A DNA stretch of 64,000 nucleotides from Thermotogae bacterium (GCA_024233675.1 JACKPH010000001.1:248001-312000); one strand, 5' to 3'. Counted from the stretch's first letter, positions 1 through 9,590 are shown. Translations and numbers: made by a program. Notes: a model not told the origin generated them from the sequence alone.

Positions 1-1347
1 ACTGTTTCAAACGGTATAGTAAGCGGTGACTATCCTGAAAACGGTCCTGATTATTTCACTTATTATGACATGGATCATGAATATATGAAAGATATGGGCT
101 GTAATATGCTGAGAACAGGTATAGAATGGTCAAGAATTTTTAAGAATTCAACTGAAAATGTAAAAGTTGCCGTGGTAAAAAATAATGATGATATAGTTAA
201 TATTGAAATATCAGAAAAAAATATTGCTGAACTTGATAAACTTGCAGATAAAGAAGCAATTGAAAAATACAGGGAAATTTTTATAAATGCAAAAAATAAA
301 GGGATGAAAATATTTCTTAACCTGTGGCATTTCACACTTCCGTTATGGATTCATGACCCTGTTAAAGTTAATAATTTCAGGGAAGGACCTTTTGGATGGG
401 CCGATGATAAAATTGTTGTAGAATTTGTAAAATATGCGGCTTTTATAGCTTATAAATTTAATGATATTGTTGATTACTGGTCGACGGAAAATGAGCCACG
501 GGTTGTTTCTTCTCTTGGATATATTGAATGTAACGCAGGTTTTCCGCCTGCAATAATGAATGAAAATTTTTACGTAAAAGCTCTTAAAAATCAGGCACAG
601 GCTCATACAAGAGCTTATGATGTAATGAAAAAATTTACGGATAAACCGATAGGACTTATATACGCTTTCACATGGGCTACTCCTCTTAATCCCGAAGACT
701 CATGTATAATTGAAAGGGCTATGTATGAATCATCTTATTATTTTATGGATATGATAACAAAAGGTCTCTATGATGATGATTTGAGCGGTAAACAGCGATA
801 CCGTGAAGATATGGATAACAGATGTGATTTTATAGGTATTAACTACTATGCAAGAACAATGTTTACAAAATCGGAAAATGGCTTAAAATCTGTAAACGGA
901 TACGGTCAGGCATGTACAGGAATGGAAAAATCATGTGACGGACGTCCTGTTTCCGATATAGGCTGGGAAATATACCCGGAAGGACTTAAATATGTTCTTC
1001 TTGACCTTCAGAAAAAATATGAAAAACCAATGATTATAACAGAAAACGGTATTTCGGATACCGAAGATATATGGAGAAAAAATTATCTGATAAGTCATCT
1101 TATAATGGCTCATCAGGCCATTGAAAGCGGAGCTGATCTTTTCGGATATCTTCACTGGAGTTACTCTGACAATTATGAATGGGCTAAAGGACTTCAGAAA
1201 AGATTCGGAATAATAGGTATAGACTTTAAAACTAAAAAAAGAACTCCGAGACCTTCATATTATCTTTTCAGGGAAATAGCAAAAAACAACAGCATACCTG
1301 ATGATATGACTGATTTTGCAAAATTTCCGTATAATTATCTAAAATAG
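1..1347 (+). CDS. GH1 beta-glycosidase, archaeal LacS type (5' end outside window)
   Basis: Retaining family 1 glycoside hydrolase (beta-glucosidase/galactosidase/mannosidase group), probably cytoplasmic. The frame is open from base 1, and 23 codons precede the first in-window ATG at 70. The early residues (IVSGDYPENGPDYF) and the whole layout match Sulfolobus LacS, so I estimate about 40 N-terminal residues are missing. Numbering from the ATG at 70, the acid/base is E142 in TENEP and the nucleophile is E325 in ITENG; HWSYSDNYEWA near the C-terminus is the usual sugar-binding segment. The similarity to the archaeal branch rather than ordinary bacterial BglA is notable. The LacI regulator and beta-mannosidase that follow suggest use of beta-manno- or gluco-oligosaccharides. 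The exact substrate cannot be read from sequence. Confidence 0.93.
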   Translation, partial: TVSNGIVSGDYPENGPDYFTYYDMDHEYMKDMGCNMLRTGIEWSRIFKNSTENVKVAVVKNNDDIVNIEISEKNIAELDKLADKEAIEKYREIFINAKNKGMKIFLNLWHFTLPLWIHDPVKVNNFREGPFGWADDKIVVEFVKYAAFIAYKFNDIVDYWSTENEPRVVSSLGYIECNAGFPPAIMNENFYVKALKNQAQAHTRAYDVMKKFTDKPIGLIYAFTWATPLNPEDSCIIERAMYESSYYFMDMITKGLYDDDLSGKQRYREDMDNRCDFIGINYYARTMFTKSENGLKSVNGYGQACTGMEKSCDGRPVSDIGWEIYPEGLKYVLLDLQKKYEKPMIITENGISDTEDIWRKNYLISHLIMAHQAIESGADLFGYLHWSYSDNYEWAKGLQKRFGIIGIDFKTKKRTPRPSYYLFREIAKNNSIPDDMTDFAKFPYNYLK

Positions 1348-1371
1348 ACTCCGAATATTTTCGGAGTTTTA
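1348..1371 (+). terminator. intrinsic terminator after GH1 gene
   Basis: An 8-bp stem ACTCCGAA/TTCGGAGT with a TATT loop starts right after the stop codon and is followed by TTTTAT. The short T-run suggests partial read-through into the LacI gene 25 bases downstream. Confidence 0.75.
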
Positions 1372-1395
1372 TCCTTTAATCAGAGAGGTGAAAAA

Positions 1396-2400
1396 ATGGC
1401 CACACTCCGAGACATCTCAAAATACTCCGGAATATCTATATCAACGATTTCAAGAGTATTAAACGGAAACACTAATGTTTCAGAAGAAACGAGAAAAAAA
1501 GTTCTTAACGCCATAAAAGAATTCGGATACACAAGAACAGATATGCTGAAAAATTCATCAAAAAAAACAATAGGTGTACTTATACCTAATGTCAGAGGTC
1601 AGCATTATAACCTTATTGCCGACGGAATAGAAAAACAGCTTCTGGAACAGAATTACGAAATGTTTCTTACCACCACAAACAGTCTGTTAAAAAAAGAAAT
1701 AGCAATACTTGATGAACTTCTTCTGAGAAAAGTTGACGGAATAATAATATGTACTTCAAAAGAAGATGATAATTATATAGAAAAACTTATAAATTCCGCA
1801 ATACCTGTTGTAGTTGTAGACAGAAAAGACAGCGAGATTCAGATAGATTCTGTCAGTATAGACAATTATAATTCAGGAATACGTTCCGTAGAATATCTTT
1901 ACTCGATGGGACACAGAAAAATTCTTTTTATAACAGGTGACCCCGGTATATACTCTTTTTCCGAAAGAAGAAAAGCTTTCATAGATTACTCTTATAAAAA
2001 GAAAGATCTCGAAATATATTTTGAAACCGGTGGTTATTCCGCAGAACACGGATATAAAGCTACCAAAAAATATCTTGAAAACAGGAAACTTGATGTAACG
2101 GCAATATTTTATACAAATGACTGGCAGGCAATGGGCGGAATAAAATGTCTTCACGACCACGGTATAAAAATACCGAAAGAAATTTCCGTAATGGGTTTTG
2201 ATGATGATTTTTATTCTTCATATATTTTTCCTGCCTTAACAACTATGGCGCAGCCGAGAACCGAAATAGGAATAAATGCGGCAAGTCTTCTTATAGAAAG
2301 AATAGAACACAGATGTAAAAGCAAAGTAAAAAGAAAAATTCTTCTTCCTACCGAACTTACGGAAAGAGAATCTGTTCTGAATATTTCTTCGGGGAAGTGA
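1396..2400 (+). CDS. LacI-family transcriptional regulator
   Basis: Sugar-responsive repressor of 334 residues, the normal LacI length. The N-terminal helix-turn-helix and hinge are clear (TLRDISKYSGISISTISRVL, residues 3-22), followed by a periplasmic-binding-protein-like effector domain with the typical IGVLIPNV start at about residue 55 and VMGFDDD near residue 260. The ribosome site AGAGGTG lies 7 bases before the ATG. It sits between the GH1 glycosidase and the beta-mannosidase and its stop is 4 bases before the mannosidase start, so it probably controls both glycosidases. The effector is unknown; a manno- or gluco-oligosaccharide is likely from context. Confidence 0.93.
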   Translation: MATLRDISKYSGISISTISRVLNGNTNVSEETRKKVLNAIKEFGYTRTDMLKNSSKKTIGVLIPNVRGQHYNLIADGIEKQLLEQNYEMFLTTTNSLLKKEIAILDELLLRKVDGIIICTSKEDDNYIEKLINSAIPVVVVDRKDSEIQIDSVSIDNYNSGIRSVEYLYSMGHRKILFITGDPGIYSFSERRKAFIDYSYKKKDLEIYFETGGYSAEHGYKATKKYLENRKLDVTAIFYTNDWQAMGGIKCLHDHGIKIPKEISVMGFDDDFYSSYIFPALTTMAQPRTEIGINAASLLIERIEHRCKSKVKRKILLPTELTERESVLNISSGK

Positions 2401-2404
2401 TTTT

Positions 2405-4831
2405 ATGAATCGTATAATACCTATAAATAAAGGATGGAAAGTTGAAAACAATGATAAAACAATGAAATTTTCAGCTGATATGCCTTCAACTGTTTTTGAA
2501 ATTCTCGAAAAAGAAAATATAACTAATATTTTTTACGGTAAAAATGAAAAAAATACTGCATGGATATACAATGATTCCTGGTTTTTCATAAAGGATTTCG
2601 ATGCAGAACAGACTGATATAGAAAATAATACTGTTTATTTATCTTTCTACGGAATAGATACATTTTCAAATATATATATAAATAAAGTTTTTGTCGGAAA
2701 AACAGATAATATGTTTTTAAAATATAAATTTGAAATCAATAAATTTATACATCCCGGTAAAAATACCATCGAAGTAGAAATTGAAAGTCCCGTAAAAAAA
2801 GCGGATGAAATAGATGATGTACAGCTTAAAATACATAAATTTTCAATACCGGGTGTTGAAAAAATAAGAAAAGCTCCTTATTCTTTCGGTTGGGACTGGG
2901 GTCCGATAATTCCGGATATGGGAATATGGAAAGATGTTGAAATAGAATTCAAAAATACATTTTCCATACCGGATTATTATCTTACAACAGACTATGATAA
3001 TGAAACAGATACAGGATATATTAATATAAAATTTGACGCAGAAGCTCCTGAAAACTTTTTTTACAAAATAATAATAGAGAATCCGTCCGAAAAAAATATA
3101 TGTTCTGAATTTATAAAAAAAGAACTTCACATCAAAATAAAAAATCCTGATATCTGGTGGATAAAAGAACTCGGAACTCCTAATCTTTACAGACTTAAAA
3201 TAGAACTTTATGATTCAGGAACCCTTTCAGAATCTGCTTCTTTCAGTTTCGGTATAAGACGTATAAAACTTGTAAAAAATCCTGATCAGTGGGGTGAATC
3301 TTTTTATTTTGAATTAAACGGAATACCTGTTTTCGCTAAAGGTGCAAATTTTATTCCTACTGATTCTGTTCTTACAAGAGGTAAAAAACTATCTCTTTAT
3401 AAAAAACTTGTAGATGATTCCGCAGAAGCTAATTTCAACATGTTAAGATTATGGGGCGGAGGAATTTATGAAGATGAGGAACTTTATAAACTTTGTGACG
3501 AAAAAGGTATTCTTCTCTGGCAGGATATGATATTCGCATGCAAACCGCAGCCTCTTTACTCAGAATTTACGGAAAATATAAAAAAAGAAACTGAATACAA
3601 CATAAAGAGACTTAGAAATTTTACATCACTTTCAATATGGGTAGGAAATAACGAAATAGAAACCGCATGGGCAGACTGGGGATGGAAATATATTTTTGAG
3701 GAAAAATTCATGAAAAAATATACAGAAATCTTTGAAAACATACTGCCTGATATCGTTAAAAAATATGACCCCGAAAGATTTTACTGGCCGAGTTCACCTT
3801 CCGGCGGCGGAAATTTTATAAATCCTAATGATATGAATTCAGGAGACTCCCATTACTGGGAAGTATGGCATAATTCAAAACCGCTTACCGCTTACAGGGA
3901 ATTTAATTCAAGATTTATGTCTGAATTCGGTTTTGAATCATTTCCTGATATAAAAACTATAAAAACATTCTGTGAAGAAAAAGACTTCGATTTTTATTCG
4001 GAAATAATGGAAAACCATCAGAAAAACGAAGCCGGAAATAAAAAAATATTTGATTACATGAACAACAGATTCAGTATACCGAAAAAGTTCGCAGATCAGG
4101 TAACTGTTTCACAGTTAACTCAGGCAGAAGCTATGGAATACGGAGTAGAACACTGGAGAAGGCTTAGAAATGATAACAGATGTATGGGGGCTCTTTACTG
4201 GCAGTTAAACGACTGCTGGCCTGTAGCAAGCTGGTCAAGTATAGACTATTACGGAAGATGGAAAGCATTACATTATTTTGCAAAAAGATTTTACAGTACA
4301 TTACTTCCGAGTATTAATGCAGAAAATAAAAGTCTGGAATTCTGGATAACAAATGATTATTATACAGACAGAAAAGGAATTTACAGTTATAAAATATTTG
4401 ACATCAGCAGTAGGCTTATTAAAGATTTTTCTTCTGAAATAACAGCAAAAAAACTTTTTTCCGAAAAAATAGCAGATATTCCTTATAACGGAGAAAATCT
4501 TTATATTTTCTGCAGTTTTGAATCAGAAGGAAAAATTTACAGAAATTCAAAACTTACGGCCTCACCTAAAGATTATCATCTTACAAAACCTGAAATTAGC
4601 TTTAAACTTGAAAAAACCGGTTTTTGCAGCTATACATTAACTTTGAAATCGAATAATATTTCTTTGTATACATTTATAGAAGCTGACTTTGATTTCAAAG
4701 CCTCAGATAATTATTTTAACATGTACAAAGACCAGGAAATAATTCTTGAAATACTCACAGAAAATGATTATGAAAAAGATTTTCTGTCACAGAATATTTT
4801 TGTTAAGTCATTATACGATCTTATATATTAA
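2405..4831 (+). CDS. GH2 beta-mannosidase
   Basis: Exo-acting beta-mannosidase (EC 3.2.1.25 family) of 808 residues without a signal peptide, so cytoplasmic. The N-terminal sugar-binding beta-sandwich contains the beta-mannosidase hallmark SFGWDWGP near residue 160. The TIM barrel has RLWGGGIYEDE, acid/base E417 in GNNE and nucleophile E507 in SEFGFES; the WQLNDCWPVASWSSIDYYG segment is also typical of this clade. The ribosome site GGGGAAG overlaps the end of the upstream lacI, giving a 4-base gap, so the two genes are translationally close. It most likely removes mannose from imported manno-oligosaccharides; the sugar specificity is inferred from family resemblance. Confidence 0.92.
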   Translation: MNRIIPINKGWKVENNDKTMKFSADMPSTVFEILEKENITNIFYGKNEKNTAWIYNDSWFFIKDFDAEQTDIENNTVYLSFYGIDTFSNIYINKVFVGKTDNMFLKYKFEINKFIHPGKNTIEVEIESPVKKADEIDDVQLKIHKFSIPGVEKIRKAPYSFGWDWGPIIPDMGIWKDVEIEFKNTFSIPDYYLTTDYDNETDTGYINIKFDAEAPENFFYKIIIENPSEKNICSEFIKKELHIKIKNPDIWWIKELGTPNLYRLKIELYDSGTLSESASFSFGIRRIKLVKNPDQWGESFYFELNGIPVFAKGANFIPTDSVLTRGKKLSLYKKLVDDSAEANFNMLRLWGGGIYEDEELYKLCDEKGILLWQDMIFACKPQPLYSEFTENIKKETEYNIKRLRNFTSLSIWVGNNEIETAWADWGWKYIFEEKFMKKYTEIFENILPDIVKKYDPERFYWPSSPSGGGNFINPNDMNSGDSHYWEVWHNSKPLTAYREFNSRFMSEFGFESFPDIKTIKTFCEEKDFDFYSEIMENHQKNEAGNKKIFDYMNNRFSIPKKFADQVTVSQLTQAEAMEYGVEHWRRLRNDNRCMGALYWQLNDCWPVASWSSIDYYGRWKALHYFAKRFYSTLLPSINAENKSLEFWITNDYYTDRKGIYSYKIFDISSRLIKDFSSEITAKKLFSEKIADIPYNGENLYIFCSFESEGKIYRNSKLTASPKDYHLTKPEISFKLEKTGFCSYTLTLKSNNISLYTFIEADFDFKASDNYFNMYKDQEIILEILTENDYEKDFLSQNIFVKSLYDLIY

Positions 4832-4860
4832 ATAGGATCCCGTAAGGGATCCTATTCTTT
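4831..4860. terminator. bidirectional terminator
   Basis: An 11-bp stem AATAGGATCCC/GGGATCCTATT with a GTAA loop lies between the convergent mannosidase and GNAT genes and overlaps the last codon of the latter. It has T-rich flanks on both strands. Confidence 0.8.
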
Positions 4861-5421
4861 TGAATATTCTCTTAAAAATCCGTAAACATCTATATCTACA
4901 ACACCTTTTCCCGGCCAGAAATTTCCCTGCTTTATACATCCTTCAAAAAGAAAACCGTTTTTAACAAGAACATTTGCCGATGCCTTATTCTGAGGCATAA
5001 CCTCAGCCTGAATACGATTTATCTCAGTATATGCAAATAAATATTTTTTAAGTACTTTAAGTGCCTCTGTTGCAATTCCTTTTCCCCAGTATTCTTCGGC
5101 AAGAAAATAACCAACTGTACACATATTTACCTTTTCTTTAAAATTCATTAATTCAATAATTCCTGTAAGTTTCATACCGGATTTTTTTTCAAATATACCG
5201 AGTTTTATATTCAGTTTTTTATTAAAATCTCTTTCAAAATGTCCTATCATTTTTTTTACAGTATTGTAATTTTTTTTAGGAATAATTCCGCAGTATTTAA
5301 AAACATTGCTGTTACTGTAAATTCTGAAAAGATCATCAGAATTTTCTTCCTCTATTTTTTTTAATACAAGTCTTTCCGAATCAACATACGGATATTTTCC
5401 GAATACATTGTTAAAATTCAT
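4852..5421 (-). CDS. GNAT-family N-acetyltransferase (RimJ/RimL-like)
   Basis: Acetyl-CoA dependent N-acetyltransferase of 189 residues. It resembles the RimJ/RimL/SpeG-like group: SERLVLKKIEEEN near residue 15, the acetyl-CoA pyrophosphate loop EEYWGKGIATEAL at about residues 109-121, and the late motif ASANVLVKNGFLFEGCIKQG. The substrate (ribosomal protein N-terminus, antibiotic or small metabolite) is not evident. It starts with ATG after GGAGG, 23 bases downstream of the MscS gene, so it is probably the last gene of a corA-mscS-GNAT transcript ending at the hairpin at 4831. Confidence 0.87.
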   Translation of the reverse strand: MNFNNVFGKYPYVDSERLVLKKIEEENSDDLFRIYSNSNVFKYCGIIPKKNYNTVKKMIGHFERDFNKKLNIKLGIFEKKSGMKLTGIIELMNFKEKVNMCTVGYFLAEEYWGKGIATEALKVLKKYLFAYTEINRIQAEVMPQNKASANVLVKNGFLFEGCIKQGNFWPGKGVVDIDVYGFLREYSKE

Positions 5422-5444
5422 ATTTAACCTCCGGTAACATAAAA

Positions 5445-6239
5445 TTATTTTTTTATGTAGACATCAAGCTGATTAAAAGGTATTTCTATGCCGTTACTGT
5501 CAAATTCATTTTTGATTATTTTTGCAATTTCAAACTGAGATCCGAGAAATTTATCTTTTTCAACCCAGTATTTTACGGAAAAATCTATAGAAGATGCCCC
5601 GAATCCTGTAAAAAGGATAACAGGATTATGATTTTCATCTTTATAAAGTTCAGGATAAGAATTAACCGCTTTATTAAGAAGCTCTAAAACTTTTTGCAAA
5701 TCACTATTATATGCGACACCAACATTTATTTCATTCCTTCTGAATCCCTGAGGCCAGAAATGAACTATTGTTGACCCCCATACAACTTTACTCGGCATAT
5801 TTATGGATTTTCCGTCAAAAGTATTCATATGTACATGATTTAATTTTATTTCTTTTACAACTCCGGAAGTACCGTTTATATCGACAGCTTCCTCTTCTAC
5901 AATGAGCTTATTAACCATTATAAGAATTCCGCATATCATATTTTCAAGAGGTTCTTTAACGGCGAGACCTATAATGATACCGGAAACACCCAGTCCTGCA
6001 AGTACAGGAGCAAGATCCTTAAAAAGCACTGATATTATTATAAAAACAGCAAGAGAATACATAGCAAGATTTATAAGAGTTTTCATAGTATTTTTATACT
6101 GCAGATTTATTTTTTCCGTTTTTTCGGATACTTTCAGAATACTTTTATAAATTATTTTACCTATAATTTTTGCAATAATAAAAACTATAATACTTATACC
6201 TATCCTCACAACCCAGTCAATCAACAAATTAAAATCCAT
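5445..6239 (-). CDS. MscS-family mechanosensitive ion channel
   Basis: Small-conductance mechanosensitive channel of 264 residues, close to E. coli MscS (286). It has three hydrophobic segments at about residues 8-30, 55-75 and 80-110. The third is the glycine/alanine-rich pore helix (LAPVLAGLGVSGIIIGLAVK), followed by the conserved EPLENMICGILIM. The C-terminal half forms the cytoplasmic beta domain and vestibule. It should release solutes on hypo-osmotic shock. The start follows AGGAGGGG, 12 bases after corA, so the genes are probably cotranscribed. Confidence 0.92.
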   Translation of the reverse strand: MDFNLLIDWVVRIGISIIVFIIAKIIGKIIYKSILKVSEKTEKINLQYKNTMKTLINLAMYSLAVFIIISVLFKDLAPVLAGLGVSGIIIGLAVKEPLENMICGILIMVNKLIVEEEAVDINGTSGVVKEIKLNHVHMNTFDGKSINMPSKVVWGSTIVHFWPQGFRRNEINVGVAYNSDLQKVLELLNKAVNSYPELYKDENHNPVILFTGFGASSIDFSVKYWVEKDKFLGSQFEIAKIIKNEFDSNGIEIPFNQLDVYIKK

Positions 6240-6251
6240 AATATTCCCCTC

Positions 6252-7292
6252 CTAAAACCATTTTTTCTTTTTAAAAACCAAAAGCATAATAACAACTATA
6301 ATAACCATTATACCTACAATTAAAGGGTATCCCATATGCCATTCAAGTTCAGGCATATATCTGAAATTCATTCCGTATAAACCCGCAAGAAAAGAAAGCG
6401 GTATAAAAATAGTTGAAATTATAGTAAGAACCTTCATTATTTCATTCATTTTATAACTTATTGCGGAAAAATATATTTCTGTAAGATTAGAAACAGTATC
6501 TTTTAATATTTCCGTATTTTCAGAAAGCTGTGAAACATGATCGTAGAGATCCCTGTAATATTCCCTGTTTTCACTTTGTATATATATATTAAGATCTGCT
6601 CTTGAAGAATAAAGTGTATCCTTAAGTGTACTTATATTACGCTTAAAATAAAGTATTTCCTGTTTGAGTCCCTTTATTTTTATAAGATCCTCCTTATCGG
6701 GGTCCATGTTTATAGAATCATCAAGCATTTCTACCTTTTCAACTATTTCATTACTTATGATAAAATATTTATCAACAATAACATCAAGAATATAGTAAAG
6801 CAGAAAGTCATTTTTTTTGCCCTCTGTTATGACTTTCTGATCATAAAGTCTTTTCATGAGTACTCTTAATGATTCCTGAACTCTTTCGTTAAATGTTATA
6901 ATGGTATTATCGGTAAAAATAATACTTAACTGTTCGTATTCATATCCTATATCTTTTTTGTTGACAAGTTTAAGTACTATATATATATAATTATCATGAA
7001 ACTCTATTTTATTTCTCTGATTTATATGAAATATATCTTCTGTAGTCATCTGATCTATATTATAATAATTACATATTTCCGTTATTTTTTCATAATTATT
7101 AAGTCCTTCTGCATTTATCCATCTTAAATTTCCGTCAGAATGTTTTATAAACCCGTTTTCCATATAAGCAGTATTTTTGTCTCTGCTAAAAGTAAAGACA
7201 GAAGTATTTATATTCTTATTTTCACCGGTATAAACCGGATTCTGACTTTCGGAAACATCTTTTTTATAAAGTGATTTCAAATTCACTTTCAA
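6252..7292 (-). CDS. corA: CorA-family divalent cation transporter
   Basis: CorA-type Mg2+/Co2+ channel of 346 residues. A long cytoplasmic alpha/beta and coiled-coil domain (residues 1-285) precedes two C-terminal membrane segments with the signature YGMNF (G307-M308-N309) at the end of the first. The C-terminus is lysine-rich (KKKKW), as is common in the family. The TTG start has a GGGGG ribosome site 8 bases upstream; no ATG is better placed. It is divergent from the methyltransferase at 7352 across a 59-base promoter region and is first in a probable corA-mscS-GNAT operon. Transport of Mg2+ rather than Co2+ or Zn2+ is assumed. Confidence 0.92.
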   Translation of the reverse strand: MKVNLKSLYKKDVSESQNPVYTGENKNINTSVFTFSRDKNTAYMENGFIKHSDGNLRWINAEGLNNYEKITEICNYYNIDQMTTEDIFHINQRNKIEFHDNYIYIVLKLVNKKDIGYEYEQLSIIFTDNTIITFNERVQESLRVLMKRLYDQKVITEGKKNDFLLYYILDVIVDKYFIISNEIVEKVEMLDDSINMDPDKEDLIKIKGLKQEILYFKRNISTLKDTLYSSRADLNIYIQSENREYYRDLYDHVSQLSENTEILKDTVSNLTEIYFSAISYKMNEIMKVLTIISTIFIPLSFLAGLYGMNFRYMPELEWHMGYPLIVGIMVIIVVIMLLVFKKKKWF

Positions 7293-7351
7293 AATATTAG
7301 CCCCCTTTCACGGCAATACTAAAATTATACCATATACAAAGGAGTATAAAA

Positions 7352-8059
7352 ATGACACTTGAAGAATTGTTTAAAAAATATCCATCAACACTTGAAAAAC
7401 GTTTTAATAATTTTGAAAAATACACCTCAAGACAGTATATTTCAAGATTTCTCGCAAGATATGAGCTCTTTAAAAAAATAGAAAATGTTAAAGGAAACAT
7501 TATAGAATGCGGAGTATATCATGGAGGAGGACTTATGGCCTGGGCAAAATTATCGGCTATAAACGAACCTTATGCACTGTACAGAAAAATAATAGGTTTT
7601 GATACCTTTGAAGGTTTTCCGGAAATATCGGAAAATGATTTTTCCGTATATAAAAACAAAAACCTTAAAATCAATTCAATGAAGCCATCTTATGATACCT
7701 ATGATGAACTTAAAGATGTTATAAACATATACAATGAAAACAGATTCCTCGGAAATTTCGAAAAAGTTGAACTGATTAAAGGAAATGCCACGGAAACAAT
7801 ACCTAAATATATAAAAGAAAATCCTGAACTTACAATAGCACTTTTATTTGTTGATTTTGACCTTTATGAACCGACAAAAACAGTTTTGGAATATCTTTAC
7901 CCGAGAGTGGTAAAAGGCGGAATTGTTGTTTTTGACGAAATAAATATGAAATTGTGGCCCGGAGAAACAAAAGCAGTCATTGAAAAATTCGGAAATTTTA
8001 ATTCAGTAGAACTTAAAAAATTTCCTTTTGAACCTAAAATTTCTTATTTTCAGGTATAA
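7352..8059 (+). CDS. TylF/MycF-like SAM-dependent methyltransferase
   Basis: Methyltransferase of 235 residues resembling the TylF (macrocin O-methyltransferase) Pfam family. The SAM-binding start GNIIECGVYHGGGLMAWAK is at residues 49-67 and GFDTFEGFPE follows near residue 90. LLFVDFDLYEPTKTVLE and GGIVVFDE, near residues 169-200, are the conserved metal-binding/active-site parts of this family. Relatives methylate sugar hydroxyls in natural products or surface glycans; no glycan-synthesis neighbour is present, so the substrate is unknown. ATG with AGGAG 8 bases upstream. It appears to be transcribed alone, divergent from corA. Confidence 0.85.
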   Translation: MTLEELFKKYPSTLEKRFNNFEKYTSRQYISRFLARYELFKKIENVKGNIIECGVYHGGGLMAWAKLSAINEPYALYRKIIGFDTFEGFPEISENDFSVYKNKNLKINSMKPSYDTYDELKDVINIYNENRFLGNFEKVELIKGNATETIPKYIKENPELTIALLFVDFDLYEPTKTVLEYLYPRVVKGGIVVFDEINMKLWPGETKAVIEKFGNFNSVELKKFPFEPKISYFQV

Positions 8060-8120
8060 AATAACTTTTTATTTTAATGTTAATTTATTCATATTTAAAA
8101 AAATAACAGATTTTCACAGA

Positions 8121-8216
8121 TTTTCAACAATATTTTGAAATAAACGGTCAGAATATAATCAAATTATATTTTGAATATATTTTTTTATATTTTATAATTT
8201 TGAAGAAAACTTTCAA
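8121..8216 (+). promoter_or_regulatory. promoter and two candidate operators for the sugar ABC operon
   Basis: TTGAAT (8171-8176) and TATAAT (8193-8198), spaced 16 bases, form a good promoter for the binding-protein gene. Two dyads flank it: TTTCAA-N7-TTGAAA at 8122-8140, and TTGAAG-AAAA-CTTTCAA at 8200-8216 over the expected start of transcription. Their GAAA/TTTC character suits an RpiR-family regulator such as the one encoded at 11455, but that pairing is inference. Confidence 0.5.
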
Positions 8217-8263
8217 TATTTTTTAAATAAAAAAAATTATTTTCAGCAAAAGGGGGCTTTAAG

Positions 8264-9547
8264 GTGAAAAAATTATTTGTTTTAATGATGGTATTTATTT
8301 TATCGGTTTCTGCAATTGCAGAAATAACTTTTTGGACAACAGAGACAGAATCGAACAGACAGACAAGAATAAAAGCTTTAGCTGCTATTTACGAAGCTCA
8401 GACAGGTGTAAAAGTTAATGTTGTTCCTATTGAGGAAAATGACCTTATGACACAGATTCCGGTTGCAAAAAACTCAGGTACTCTTCCGGATGTTCTTGAA
8501 GCCGGTATAGAACCATTACTTCTTCTTTCTTCGGAAAATTTTATGGATCAGAATTTAAACACAGAAATAGTTAACAGTTTCGGCGATATTTATCCCGGAG
8601 CAAAAAGACTTTTAAGCGATGCATCCGGTTCATCTTTTGCAGTACCTTTTCATGCATGGGTACAGGGTTTATGGTACAGAAAAGACTGGTTTGAAGGAAG
8701 AGATTTAGGTTTTCCTTACAGCTGGCATAATATTCTTACCGCAGCAAAAGCTTTAAATGATCCTGCAAACGGTGTTTACGGAATTATTATTCCTAAAAAG
8801 GCAAATGCATTTACTCAGCAGGTTTTTACAGAAATAGCTCTTGCTAACGGTGCAAGACCTATGGATGCTGATGGAAATCTTCTTCTTGATTCACAGGAAA
8901 TGATTGAGGCTTTCAGATTCTACAAAGAACTCGGAAAATATTCAAAACCAGGTTATACAGATGTTCTTGACGCTTTAAAAGGTTATCTTTCAGGAGAAAC
9001 CGCTATGACATTTTACTCTACTTATATAATGGATGATATAGCTGTGGAAGAAGTTCAGAAATCAAGAATAGATAAATTTGATGCTGATCTTGTTGTTAAT
9101 ACAGGTTTTGCAAATAAAATGATCAACATAAGGCCTACATCATACGGTCAGATGGTAGGAATAGGTGTTCTCAGTAATTCAAAAAATAAATCAGATGCCG
9201 AAAAATTTATAAAATTTTTAATGTCTCCGAAAAACTATGTTTACTGGCTTCATATGGCTCCGGGAGGAATGAATCCTACAAGAAGCAGTGTTGCCGAAAG
9301 TGACGAATTCTTAGACAATCCTATACTCCAGAGATACGGAAAAGCCAAAATTGCAGAAATAGTAGCTGCTCTTGATGAAGTTGAAAGATTTGAATTTATA
9401 GAAGGTAAAGTTCTTACTGATATGAGTAAACTTGATTCAAACTTCGTCATAGGTAAAGCCATAAATTATATGTTTGCAAATGACTGGACTCCTCAGCAGA
9501 CAGCAGCATGGGCTCAGGCAGAAGCTAAAAGAGTTTTAGGAAAATAA
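8264..9547 (+). CDS. sugar ABC transporter, extracellular substrate-binding protein
   Basis: Family 1 (MalE-like) solute-binding protein of 427 residues. The N-terminus is a classical signal peptide (MKKLFVLMMVFILSVSAIAE, residues 1-20) and the mature part begins with the usual EITFWTTETES. It captures a sugar or glycoside outside the membrane for the two permeases that follow. The GTG start has AGGGGG 7 bases upstream. The operon has no ATPase gene, as is common when one MsmK/MalK-type ATPase serves many importers. With the RpiR regulator and GH13_18 phosphorylase downstream, the ligand is likely a small alpha-glucoside such as glucosylglycerate. Confidence 0.92.
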   Translation: MKKLFVLMMVFILSVSAIAEITFWTTETESNRQTRIKALAAIYEAQTGVKVNVVPIEENDLMTQIPVAKNSGTLPDVLEAGIEPLLLLSSENFMDQNLNTEIVNSFGDIYPGAKRLLSDASGSSFAVPFHAWVQGLWYRKDWFEGRDLGFPYSWHNILTAAKALNDPANGVYGIIIPKKANAFTQQVFTEIALANGARPMDADGNLLLDSQEMIEAFRFYKELGKYSKPGYTDVLDALKGYLSGETAMTFYSTYIMDDIAVEEVQKSRIDKFDADLVVNTGFANKMINIRPTSYGQMVGIGVLSNSKNKSDAEKFIKFLMSPKNYVYWLHMAPGGMNPTRSSVAESDEFLDNPILQRYGKAKIAEIVAALDEVERFEFIEGKVLTDMSKLDSNFVIGKAINYMFANDWTPQQTAAWAQAEAKRVLGK

Positions 9548-9573
9548 AAGGGGGTTTCCCCTTTTATTTTTTA
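9543..9573 (+). terminator. partial terminator between binding protein and permease genes
   Basis: An 11-bp stem AATAAAAGGGG/CCCCTTTTATT with a GTTT loop followed by ATTTTTTAA sits in the 43-base gap. This placement typically lets the binding protein be made in excess over the membrane subunits. Confidence 0.8.
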
Positions 9574-9590
9574 AAAACAGGAGGTAAAAA

